From: an uncultured Bacteroidales bacterium
GTDB taxonomy: Bacteria > Bacteroidota > Bacteroidia > Bacteroidales > Paludibacteraceae
Reading direction: 5' to 3'
Length of the DNA stretch: 64,000 nucleotides
Assembly: GCA_902792535.1 (NCBI GenBank)
Contig: CADAZU010000001.1
Coordinates: 1-64,000 of the forward strand
Shown here: positions 42,083 through 49,685 of the stretch, piece by piece
Position numbering within the stretch: the first letter of the stretch is position 1
Layout of the letters: each line of letters opens with the position of its first letter
Translations under genes and position numbers: made by a program
The notes under the pieces: generated by a model
Databases searched by the model: none
Told to the model about the DNA's origin: nothing
The model's input: the letters and a program-made list of their open reading frames with translations, nothing else

Positions 42083-42122
42083 ACAAAATTAGTACAATGT
42101 TTAACGTCAAAAACACAATGTT

Positions 42123-43085
42123 ATGAAAACTTTGAATGAACAAATCAACGAGGTTCTGACCTCAAAGCAAACGAAGAGTGCAAAACGTAATGATCTGATC
42201 AAGAAATTAGGTCTTACCCAGTTAGACGTACGCGTACTGTTCAAGACGTACGCAGACGTGATCGAGCAAACGTCCACGACGCACACCCGCGCCCCGCGTA
42301 TCACAGGCGAACGCGCTGCCACGATCAACGCAATCGCGATGAAGTACACGTTCGGCGTAGAGATCGAATGCTACAACGCCCCGCGTGAATCGCTTATGCA
42401 GGCTCTCGCTGCTAACAACCTTCGCGCGCAAAACCTTATAAATTATTGCGACGCACACACTGGTTCGTACAGACGCGCGTATCGCCTTGTACACGACGGT
42501 TCGATCGAAGGCTGCAACGCCGTAGAGTGTGTGACCCCTATCCTCAAAGGCAATCGCGGTTTCAATAGCCTGCAAGCGTGCTGCAAAGCCCTCAATACCG
42601 TAGGTGCTCGCGTGAATACGTCCACAGGCTTACACATACACGTAGGCGGCGAGATCACCGAGGCACAATACTGCAATACTTTCGCCAATTACTACTATCT
42701 CGAAAGCGTGATCGACACCTTCATGCCTGAAAGCCGCCGCGACACGTTCTACTCAAAGAGCCTGCACGGTCACGTAAACGCTTACAACCTCTTGCACGCT
42801 CGCACTTTCGATGAGGTGTACAATGTATTTCAAAGCCGCTACTACAAAGTAAACGCCTGCTCTTGGTCACGTCACCAAACAATAGAGTTTCGCCAACACA
42901 GCGGCACAACAAATTATGAGAAGATCCAAATGTGGGCGAAGTTCTGCCTGAAGTTGGTCGCTTGGTCTGCTGACAACCGACTGACCGCAGATGTCCGCTC
43001 GATCAAAGATATACCTTTCTTGACGAAAGCCGAAAAAGACTGGTTCACCAATCGCGCTAATACACTTGCGGGGGCTGCTGAATAA
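42123..43085 (+). CDS. Amidoligase-family enzyme
   Basis: 320 aa. FGVEIEC (77-83), HDGSIEG, AVECVTPIL, STGLHIHVGG and TIEFRQHSGT are the conserved metal- and ATP-binding signatures of the glutamine-synthetase-like amidoligases. They join an amine to a carboxylate using ATP. The N-terminal 60 residues form an extra helical domain. Co-transcribed with a class II glutamine amidotransferase, an association known for this family. The target is probably a protein or peptide. Confidence 0.88.
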   Translation: MKTLNEQINEVLTSKQTKSAKRNDLIKKLGLTQLDVRVLFKTYADVIEQTSTTHTRAPRITGERAATINAIAMKYTFGVEIECYNAPRESLMQALAANNLRAQNLINYCDAHTGSYRRAYRLVHDGSIEGCNAVECVTPILKGNRGFNSLQACCKALNTVGARVNTSTGLHIHVGGEITEAQYCNTFANYYYLESVIDTFMPESRRDTFYSKSLHGHVNAYNLLHARTFDEVYNVFQSRYYKVNACSWSRHQTIEFRQHSGTTNYEKIQMWAKFCLKLVAWSADNRLTADVRSIKDIPFLTKAEKDWFTNRANTLAGAAE

Positions 43086-43139
43086 AGCCCCTGCAATAGC
43101 CGAAAATCTTTTGTTTAACGAATTAAAATAGATATTACT

Positions 43140-43655
43140 ATGTGCTGCATATTACACAAGCCCGCAGGCGTTCAAATGCCTCATATACAAGTTCTCGAAA
43201 GCATGTTCATGCACAACCGCGACGGCGTAGGTTTCTGCACCTCGTCCGGCAAGTCATGGCATGGGTTCAGTTTCTACAAGTTCCTCGCCGCCCTTGGCAA
43301 GACCGATGATAGCGAAGAGATCATCATACACATGCGCTGGGCTACACATGGCTCGGTAAGCGTCAAAAACTGCCACCCGTTCTATGACAAAGAGCACGAT
43401 ATTTGGTTCGCGCATAACGGCGTGCTGCCTATACGTCCACGGCGTGACATGACAGATAGCGAGACCTTCTTCAGAGATCGTTTTATCCCTATGCTCGAAG
43501 AGCGCGACTATGAAGATCCCGAATTGTGGGACTGGGTGAACGTAGAGCGAGGTACGTCCCGGTTTATCTTCATGCGCGGCGGCGAAGTCAAACGCCTTGG
43601 CGCGTGGTACGAGTTTGGCGGGTGCTATTTTTCAAATCTGAACTGGCAATACTAA
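43140..43655 (+). CDS. Class II glutamine amidotransferase
   Basis: 171 aa. Starts MCCILHK; Cys2 becomes the N-terminal nucleophile after Met removal. MFMHNRDGVGF, HMRWATHGS, NCHPF, and FAHNGVL are the Gn-AT II signatures. Hydrolyses glutamine to give ammonia. Partner of the amidoligase 55 bp upstream. Confidence 0.88.
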   Translation: MCCILHKPAGVQMPHIQVLESMFMHNRDGVGFCTSSGKSWHGFSFYKFLAALGKTDDSEEIIIHMRWATHGSVSVKNCHPFYDKEHDIWFAHNGVLPIRPRRDMTDSETFFRDRFIPMLEERDYEDPELWDWVNVERGTSRFIFMRGGEVKRLGAWYEFGGCYFSNLNWQY

Positions 43656-43663
43656 TACCCCTG

Positions 43664-43692
43664 CAAGGGGTGTAAAAGCCCCTTGTATCGGT
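43664..43692 (+). terminator. Hairpin after the amidotransferase gene
   Basis: CAAGGGG pairs with CCCCTTG around TGTAAAAG; no strong T-run. Possibly a weak terminator or stability element preceding the one at 43724. Confidence 0.5.
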
Positions 43693-43723
43693 TTTCATAA
43701 CATTACTAATTTCTTTGTGCGCG

Positions 43724-43762
43724 GGGTGCATGTCTGTGAAGACGTGCGCCCTTTTCTTTTTG
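43724..43762 (+). terminator. Rho-independent terminator
   Basis: GGGTGCATGTCT pairs with AGACGTGCGCCC (with G-T pairs) around GTGA, followed by TTTTCTTTTT. Separates the amidoligase operon from the structural genes. Confidence 0.85.
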
Positions 43763-43852
43763 TGTGCTATAAAACTATACACAAGCGATGAGAAAAGCCC
43801 GCAAAACGGCTAAAAACGACCTTTGCAACCGTTTTATTTTAAGACAAACGAA

Positions 43853-43911
43853 TATCGCAATACATACGTGCGCTATGTGTAGGCTATATAAAAAGTAAAG
43901 CAGTATCTTTG
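43853..43911 (+). promoter_or_regulatory. Late-type promoter, copy 2
   Basis: -7 box TATCTTTG at 43904-43911; no -33 TTTG. TATCGCAAT begins at 43853, exactly 51 bp before the -7 box as in copy 1, followed by GTGCG (43868-43872) and AGG (43881). Drives scaffold and capsid genes. Confidence 0.72.
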
Positions 43912-43942
43912 CCGTGAAATTTCAAATCAACTATTGCAACTT

Positions 43943-44707
43943 ATGAAAGACAAGATTTTTCAAGCCCTAAAACAAGCGTTTCCGCAACTTGGGTTAGGTG
44001 ATGAGATTCTGCTGGCACGAGCCGAAGCCTTAGACGCAACTGGTCTCGTTACAGATGAGAACCTGCAAGCGGTAGTGACCTCGCAGAAAGCCAACCTCGA
44101 GGCACTCCAAAAGTCGAATGACAAACGTGTGGCTGACGCTCTCGCGAAAGCGAAGAAAGACAACGAAGCAGCCGCAGCCAAACTGAAAGCCGAACACGAG
44201 ACTGCTCTGAAAGCCCAAAAGGATGCCCTTGAGGATGCACAGAAAGAACTCGAAGAGTTGAAGAAAAAGCAACCCGGCGGCGGTCAAGGAGGCGGTCAAG
44301 AGACGAACGCGCAGATCGACGCATTGAAGGCGGCGTACGATGGTCAGTTAGCCGAGATCAACAAAACCATCAAGGCTTTGCAGGACACTAACAACGACTA
44401 TTCTGCCAAGATCAAGGCGATGCAAGATGAGAAAGACGCAGCAGCGAAAGCCGCAGCAGCAAAAGCCCGTCTTGACATGATCAACGCGAAGGCAAAAGAG
44501 GCAGGCATTCCTCAATGGCGTATCGACCAAGGTTTCAACTTTGCCGATGACATGGACGAGACCAAGATCGGTGAGACGCTGGCAGGGTTTGCAGCCGACA
44601 TCAAGAAGCAAATGCTCCCGACCGAAACCCGTTTCGCTCACCAAGGCGACGGCAAAGTCACCTCGGAAGAGGCAACGGACATCGCAAAGAGTATTTTGCG
44701 GAAGTAA
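43943..44707 (+). CDS. Scaffold-like protein
   Basis: 254 aa from the ATG at 43943 (an upstream in-frame TTG is less likely). Coiled-coil body (about 40-110 and 120-180) rich in Lys, Ala and Glu with a Gly-Gln hinge (GGGQGGGQ), just before decoration and capsid genes. Fits a scaffolding protein. Confidence 0.78.
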   Translation: MKDKIFQALKQAFPQLGLGDEILLARAEALDATGLVTDENLQAVVTSQKANLEALQKSNDKRVADALAKAKKDNEAAAAKLKAEHETALKAQKDALEDAQKELEELKKKQPGGGQGGGQETNAQIDALKAAYDGQLAEINKTIKALQDTNNDYSAKIKAMQDEKDAAAKAAAAKARLDMINAKAKEAGIPQWRIDQGFNFADDMDETKIGETLAGFAADIKKQMLPTETRFAHQGDGKVTSEEATDIAKSILRK

Positions 44708-44742
44708 CTAACCAAGTTGTTTAACTCAAAACATTGTTCTTT

Positions 44743-45201
44743 ATGGCAAATGTAGTAAATTTGACCACGGAGCGCGAGCAAGTTCTTTTCGGTAAGGACA
44801 ACGTAATCATACAGAAGCACATCGCAGGTATCCCCGGCGGTCGTGCCCTGAATGTGGAGGGTGTTGCCGAGAAGGTGCTGTACGCCGGTCATCCGATCAT
44901 CACGGACGGCAATGGCAACTACAAGCCGCTGGCCGTGAACACTGTTGGGGACGTTAAGTCCTACGGCAGTCTGCCCCAAGGGTGGAACTATGCAGGTATT
45001 TTGGAGCACTCCATGCAGACCTCCAAGCCGTCCGCTGCCATTCTCATCTCGGGCGTGGTAAACGACGCTGCTGTGGAAATTCCGTATGGTGCCCACAAGG
45101 CTGCGATCAAGAGCGCAATCCCGACCATCATGTTCGTCAAGGACGAGGTGGCTGACCCGACGAAACCCGCCGAGGAGAGCGAGAGCGCAAGTGAATCCTA
45201 A
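44743..45201 (+). CDS. Head decoration-like protein
   Basis: 152 aa from the ATG at 44743. Beta-rich with GIPGGRALNVEG and an acidic SESASES tail. Between scaffold and major capsid, the usual place for a decoration or head-fibre protein. Confidence 0.6.
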   Translation: MANVVNLTTEREQVLFGKDNVIIQKHIAGIPGGRALNVEGVAEKVLYAGHPIITDGNGNYKPLAVNTVGDVKSYGSLPQGWNYAGILEHSMQTSKPSAAILISGVVNDAAVEIPYGAHKAAIKSAIPTIMFVKDEVADPTKPAEESESASES

Positions 45202-45221
45202 TTAAGAAAGGGAAAACGATT

Positions 45222-46310
45222 ATGAAGGAGAAATCACTTTATTTTCAGTTAGCGGACAGATATGTACCGCAACTGGTAACTTCTACCGTGGAGTTGCTGA
45301 ACGGTAAGGACGGTGAACTGCCGTACCTCTATCAGCGTATGCTCCGCACCGTCTTCTCTGCTGATGGTAAGTGGTCGAGCCTCGTGGCTAAACACACCCG
45401 TGTTAAGGCTGACATCGTGGCTCTCGACTCCGAACTTCCGCTCAAGAGCCGCGACTCTATCGAGCGTCTGAACGGCGACATACCTAAACTGGGTATGAAG
45501 TACTATCTGTCCGAAAAGCAGATGAAAGACGTTGACAACATGCTCGCGAACGCAAGTATCTCCGAGCGTACGATTGTCGAAAAGATCTTCGAGGACGTTC
45601 CTCACTGCGTTGAGGGTATCTACGAGGAACTGGAAGACATCTTCCAATCCTTGCTGTCCTCTGGTATCGGTCTCGCCCACAACAACGTGGGTCAAGGTAT
45701 CCGTCTCGACATGGGCTTCTACAACGAGAACAAATTTGGTGTTCTCAAGGTATGGAGCGCGGCTGACGCTGACGCTATCAAGGATATCGACAAGGTATTC
45801 AAGAAAGCGAAGAAAGACGGCAACCGTATCACCGACATCTACGTGGATGACACGTGGTTGGACGCATTCGAGAACAACGCTGCCGTACGTGCCCTGTATG
45901 GATTCCAGATGGGTTACGCAGGTGCTACCGCTGTTCCGACGCTCGACGAAGAGCAGGCTGCGTCGGTTATCCGTCGTAAGTGGAAATGCGAACTCCACCT
46001 CGTTGATCGTCGTATCATCTCCGAGGCTAACGGCGAGCGTGAGGACTTCTGCGCTTGGGCTAACGGCGTAGCATCGTTCGTTTGCAGCGATGTAGTCGGC
46101 GACCTCGTATGGACGACCTGTGCAGAGATGAACCCGGATCGTCAAGTGAAGGGTGTCACCTACCAGATCGCCAACGAGTTCATCCTTGTGTCGGAGTACT
46201 CGACCAACGACCCGCTGCGTGAGTACACCTCTTCGCAGGCTATGGTAGTTCCCGTTCTCAACAACGTGAACAAGATTTATCTGTTGAACTCTACCGAGGT
46301 GGTAGCCTAA
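45222..46310 (+). CDS. Major capsid protein
   Basis: 362 aa, HK97-fold protein of the gpE-like type by order and composition (scaffold, decoration, capsid). Well-conserved pattern around YVDDTWLDAFENN and VVPVLNNVNKIYLLN. Codon use is favourable. Confidence 0.85.
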   Translation: MKEKSLYFQLADRYVPQLVTSTVELLNGKDGELPYLYQRMLRTVFSADGKWSSLVAKHTRVKADIVALDSELPLKSRDSIERLNGDIPKLGMKYYLSEKQMKDVDNMLANASISERTIVEKIFEDVPHCVEGIYEELEDIFQSLLSSGIGLAHNNVGQGIRLDMGFYNENKFGVLKVWSAADADAIKDIDKVFKKAKKDGNRITDIYVDDTWLDAFENNAAVRALYGFQMGYAGATAVPTLDEEQAASVIRRKWKCELHLVDRRIISEANGEREDFCAWANGVASFVCSDVVGDLVWTTCAEMNPDRQVKGVTYQIANEFILVSEYSTNDPLREYTSSQAMVVPVLNNVNKIYLLNSTEVVA

Positions 46311-46325
46311 AAACTCCCGATCGTT

Positions 46326-46754
46326 ATGAAACAGATAAAAGTGCTTCACAAGTTTCGTGACATTAACAACTTCTCCCACATCTATGGTGTGGGTGAGGTT
46401 GTAGCCTTTGACGATGCACGTGCTGCGAATATCGTAGAGCGTGGTCTGGGCGAGTATGTCACCCCGAAAGCGGAAACCAAAAAGCACGAACCTGTTGCCC
46501 CTGCTGCCGCCCCTGCGGACGGCGGCAAGGTAGCAGATGGTGCTGCCAAGGAGACCGAGGAAAAGAACGACGGTACTAACGATGATGAGAGCGAAAGCAC
46601 CATCGCCGCTGACCCTGCCCCTGCTGCCGCCCCTGCGGAGCAAGCGGCAGAGCAATCAGCAGAGACCGCCGAGGTACATGAACCGGCCGCAGAGCAAGAG
46701 ACCAAAGCCCCGAAAAGCAAAGGCACTCGCAAAGGCGGCAAAAAGGCTGAATAA
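46326..46754 (+). CDS. Head-region protein with Ala/Pro-rich tail
   Basis: 142 aa. The first 45 residues are a small beta domain; the rest is a low-complexity Ala/Pro/Glu tail ending in SKGTRKGGKKAE. Probably structural; exact role unknown. Confidence 0.65.
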   Translation: MKQIKVLHKFRDINNFSHIYGVGEVVAFDDARAANIVERGLGEYVTPKAETKKHEPVAPAAAPADGGKVADGAAKETEEKNDGTNDDESESTIAADPAPAAAPAEQAAEQSAETAEVHEPAAEQETKAPKSKGTRKGGKKAE

Positions 46755-46756
46755 GC

Positions 46757-47086
46757 ATGACCAATCTTCAAGCACTGAAGGCGCGGGTCAACTACCCGCA
46801 GTCGGACGCTAACGCCGAGGTGAGCCTTATCGCTCGCGGAGTAGCAAAAGACGGTGAGTTCAGCGAAGACATTGCCAACAGCAAAGGTTTTCGACTGGCA
46901 TACGCCGACACCTTGCGTTTCATCGTGACGATGGTCAACCTCTCACAAGGAGGTAGCATCACGGCGCAGAGCATACCCGAGATCAGGGCAACCGCCAACG
47001 CCATCTACAAGGAGTACGGCGAGACCGAGATCGGTACTACCGGCGAAAAGCCGAATGTGATTGAAGATGAGTCGCAGAATTGGTAA
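46757..47086 (+). CDS. Head-tail connector-like protein
   Basis: 109 aa, located between capsid and neck genes. YADTLRFIVTMVNLSQGGSI is like the helical gp6-type connector proteins; ends DESQNW. Tentative. Confidence 0.6.
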   Translation: MTNLQALKARVNYPQSDANAEVSLIARGVAKDGEFSEDIANSKGFRLAYADTLRFIVTMVNLSQGGSITAQSIPEIRATANAIYKEYGETEIGTTGEKPNVIEDESQNW

Positions 47087-47088
47087 CT

Positions 47089-47424
47089 ATGCTGATATTC
47101 CCGAACGGCACTGCTTACTTCGGTGAGCAAGGTGCGCAAAACGATATTGATGAGAAAGGCTTGCCGGTGGAGGCAACCGCGCCGACCGATGGCGTTCCCT
47201 GCTTTATCGAAGCTAATGGCGAAGATAGAAAAGGGCGCAACGAGGACGGGGCTTACCCTCACGGAGCATACACGGTATCGGTGGACTATGACAGCGTAGA
47301 TGTCAATTCATTCAGCCCGAAAACGGTTACGCTGACGCAAGATCATAAAGGTGAGTTGGGTTCGTTCCCGATTCAACGGGTAGAGTTCTATGAGATAACG
47401 CGCACGGTCAAGGTATGGGTATAA
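47089..47424 (+). CDS. Neck-region hypothetical protein
   Basis: 111 aa from the ATG at 47089 (TTG-started extension rejected). Beta-rich; overlaps the next gene by 10 bp. Probably a head-tail joining component. Confidence 0.6.
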   Translation: MLIFPNGTAYFGEQGAQNDIDEKGLPVEATAPTDGVPCFIEANGEDRKGRNEDGAYPHGAYTVSVDYDSVDVNSFSPKTVTLTQDHKGELGSFPIQRVEFYEITRTVKVWV

Positions 47425-47840
47425 AGGTCACAGGCATTAAGGAGGCAAAGGAGCGGCTGCGGCTACTGCAACAGCAGGCAGACAAAGCCATTCTGCAAGC
47501 CCTCGATGATGCGGGCAAGCGGTTGTCAGAAATCGCGTTGTCAACCAAGACCTACCAAAACCGAACTGGCAACCTCTCCGCTTCTATCGGCTACGGTGTC
47601 TATTACAACGGCAACGAGTATAGCACAGGCGGTTTCGGTGGAGGTGACGGAGAGAGCCGGGGGCGCGAGTATCTCGAGCAAGTCCAAGCCCAATATGCAC
47701 ACTCTAAATTTGCGCTCATCGTAGTAGCAGGTATGGAGTACGCGGCAGCGGTAGAGCGCAAGGGATTTGTAGTGTTAGATGGTGCTATGTTACGCTCTAA
47801 CAGCGTAGTAGCAGACGAAATGAGCAAGATTAAGTTATGA
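47415..47840 (+). CDS. HK97 gp10-like neck protein
   Basis: 141 aa. N-terminal VTGIKEAKERLRLLQQQADKAI helix and RTGNLSASIGY plus a final VERKGFVVLDGA are typical for HK97-gp10-like tail-completion proteins. Confidence 0.78.
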   Translation: MGIKVTGIKEAKERLRLLQQQADKAILQALDDAGKRLSEIALSTKTYQNRTGNLSASIGYGVYYNGNEYSTGGFGGGDGESRGREYLEQVQAQYAHSKFALIVVAGMEYAAAVERKGFVVLDGAMLRSNSVVADEMSKIKL

Positions 47841-48268
47841 ACAGCGAGACGATTGAGACACGCATACACGACATGGTGGAGGCTTTCATCAAAGATGAGT
47901 ACCTTACTATTGGCGGCAAGGTGTATTATCGCGGCTCGCGACCTATCGGTAAGAACCAGTCTTCGTACGCGGAGGATGCCGTAGTGGCATTCCTAACGGG
48001 TACAAGCAGCGACATACAGAAAGGCACATGCTTGGTCAACGTCTATACCAACGACATCAAAGCCCCGAGCGGCATGTACTACAAGGACAAAACGCGCTGT
48101 GAGGAGATTGCCGCCGCGCTTGATAAATTTCCAGCTTATGCTACCAAGCATGATAAGGATCTCTATTTCAAGCAAAGCGACATCATCCGCACAGAAGCGG
48201 AGGAAGAAATACGTCAGCACTTTGTTTCATTAAAGATGGAGTTCAAAGTGTTAAACGAGAATTATTAA
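47837..48268 (+). CDS. Tail-completion-like protein
   Basis: 143 aa, position between the gp10-like gene and the tail tube gene fits a tail terminator. Start overlaps the preceding stop. Confidence 0.6.
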   Translation: MNSETIETRIHDMVEAFIKDEYLTIGGKVYYRGSRPIGKNQSSYAEDAVVAFLTGTSSDIQKGTCLVNVYTNDIKAPSGMYYKDKTRCEEIAAALDKFPAYATKHDKDLYFKQSDIIRTEAEEEIRQHFVSLKMEFKVLNENY

Positions 48269-48288
48269 CAATCAAATTTCGTACAGAT

Positions 48289-48819
48289 ATGATTTTATCT
48301 TGGGGTAAACCGAAAATCTTTGTGCGTAGTCTTGACACTATCGGCGCAATCTGGCGTTTATTGGTAACGCCGAAAGAGGACACGACCCAATTCGAGGAAG
48401 CCGAGGGCGATGAGCAGGAGGCAAAAGAAGAGGGTGGTGACGTTGTTGACACCAACTACAAGTCGAGTAGCGCGACCCTCACGTTTGAGGAGTTCGTTAA
48501 GAAAGGTGGCAAAAAGCCTTTCAAATCGACTGGTGGACGTATCAACGATCACTACGAGGTCTATCTCCAACCGGAAGACCCGGAGTGCGTTGGTCTGCAC
48601 ATCCCGCACGTAGCAGGTAAGCAAGTTCTGAAAGCCAACGCGGCAGACGGTGCTCTGTACACCGAGACGCTGAAGGCGATCAAAGAGGCAGGCAAAGACC
48701 TGTTCACCGAGGGCGTAGTTACCGTAACTGGTACTACTGGTTCGTACGGTATCTCGTTCGAGCCGATCGAGGCAGAGTCCGAGACGGGAGATGACGACAG
48801 TTCTCTCCCGAACGGATAA
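48289..48819 (+). CDS. Major tail protein (tail tube)
   Basis: 176 aa, beta-rich with STGGRINDHYEVYL and an Ig-like or acidic linker (EAEGDEQEAKEEGGD) near the start, directly before the chaperone and tape measure genes. Terminator follows, consistent with high copy need. Confidence 0.7.
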   Translation: MILSWGKPKIFVRSLDTIGAIWRLLVTPKEDTTQFEEAEGDEQEAKEEGGDVVDTNYKSSSATLTFEEFVKKGGKKPFKSTGGRINDHYEVYLQPEDPECVGLHIPHVAGKQVLKANAADGALYTETLKAIKEAGKDLFTEGVVTVTGTTGSYGISFEPIEAESETGDDDSSLPNG

Positions 48820-48825
48820 TCATTA

Positions 48826-48874
48826 AGCGGGGTGTGTGAGAAACTAACGGTTCGGACACACGCCCTGCTTTTTA
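48826..48874 (+). terminator. Terminator after the tail tube gene
   Basis: AGCGGGGTGTGTG pairs with CACACGCCCTGCT (with G-T) around AGAAACTAACGGTTCGGA, followed by TTTT. Partial termination would lower tail chaperone and tape measure expression. It also directly precedes the tRNA. Confidence 0.75.
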
Positions 48875-48876
48875 CT

Positions 48877-48952
48877 GCGGGATAGAGCAGCGGAGTGCTC
48901 GCCGGGTTCATATCCCGGAGGTCGGAGGTTCGATCCCTTCTCCCGCTACCAA
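48877..48952 (+). tRNA. Initiator-type tRNA-Met (CAT), CCA encoded
   Basis: Acceptor GCGGGA/TCCCGC with a T-T mismatch at 1:72; D-stem A11-T24; anticodon stem CCGGG/CCCGG gives the three consecutive G-C pairs; anticodon CAT; variable loop AGGTC; T-arm GGAGG/CCTTC; CCA at 48950-48952. 1:72 mismatch, R11:Y24 and GGG/CCC are the three hallmarks of bacterial initiator tRNA. It lies inside the late operon. Confidence 0.85.
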
Positions 48953-48965
48953 GTAGCACAAACAA

Positions 48966-49682
48966 ATGGCTGACAATTCAAAAGAAAAATCAATACTTTC
49001 CAATGTGGCAGAGACCATCATGGAGATGCCCATCGGCTACCAAGCAGGTGGGCGCGATTTTTACTTATACCCTCCTTCTCTCGGCTCGACCATGCTCATC
49101 GAGCGTCTTCTGAAAGACATAGTACCCGAACCCGATGCCAAACTTGGTCTGTTCGGAATGCTCAAAGCCATCCGGCAGAATAAGGCTATTGTGGTGAAGA
49201 TCGCCGCTATATGCTCGTTTGAGAACCGCGCTGACGCACTCAAAGCGCACTTGCTCAAAGAACGGGAGAGCGAGATCAAAGGCATAAAGGACGAGGTTCT
49301 GATGCAACTGTTACTGCATTTCTCGGCATGGGCGCAAGACGTGCCGCAGTTCATCAAGCATTTTGCACTCGACAAAGAGCAGGAATATATCAAGCGTTGC
49401 AGCGATGCGAAAGATAAGGACGGCGGCAGTCTGACGTTCAACGGCAGATCAGTCTATGGTTCACTCATCGACGTGGCGTGCGAGCGTTACGGCTGGCCGA
49501 TGGACTATGTGGTGTGGGGTATCTCCATGAATAACCTGCAAATGCTGCTCAACGATCATGTCGTAAGTGTCTATCTGACCAAGAAAGAACGTGCGAAAGC
49601 GAACGTGCCTATGGACAGGCGTGTGGTCAATATGGATAAGATGACCAAGGAAGAGTATATCAAACTGCGTAAAAAGAAATAG
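48966..49682 (+). CDS. Tail assembly chaperone-like protein
   Basis: 238 aa, helical. The position between the tail tube gene and the tape measure gene is the usual one for tail chaperones. Lysine-rich end (EEYIKLRKKK). No frameshift signal was recognised. Confidence 0.65.
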   Translation: MADNSKEKSILSNVAETIMEMPIGYQAGGRDFYLYPPSLGSTMLIERLLKDIVPEPDAKLGLFGMLKAIRQNKAIVVKIAAICSFENRADALKAHLLKERESEIKGIKDEVLMQLLLHFSAWAQDVPQFIKHFALDKEQEYIKRCSDAKDKDGGSLTFNGRSVYGSLIDVACERYGWPMDYVVWGISMNNLQMLLNDHVVSVYLTKKERAKANVPMDRRVVNMDKMTKEEYIKLRKKK

Positions 49683-49685
49683 TAT

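Noticed and set aside
45249..46655. 468-codon minus-strand frame opposite the capsid gene
   Set aside because: The capsid gene on the plus strand has clear context; the antisense frame arises from its codon bias. The same holds for long antisense frames at 24885-26039, 53277-54404 and 55582-57192.
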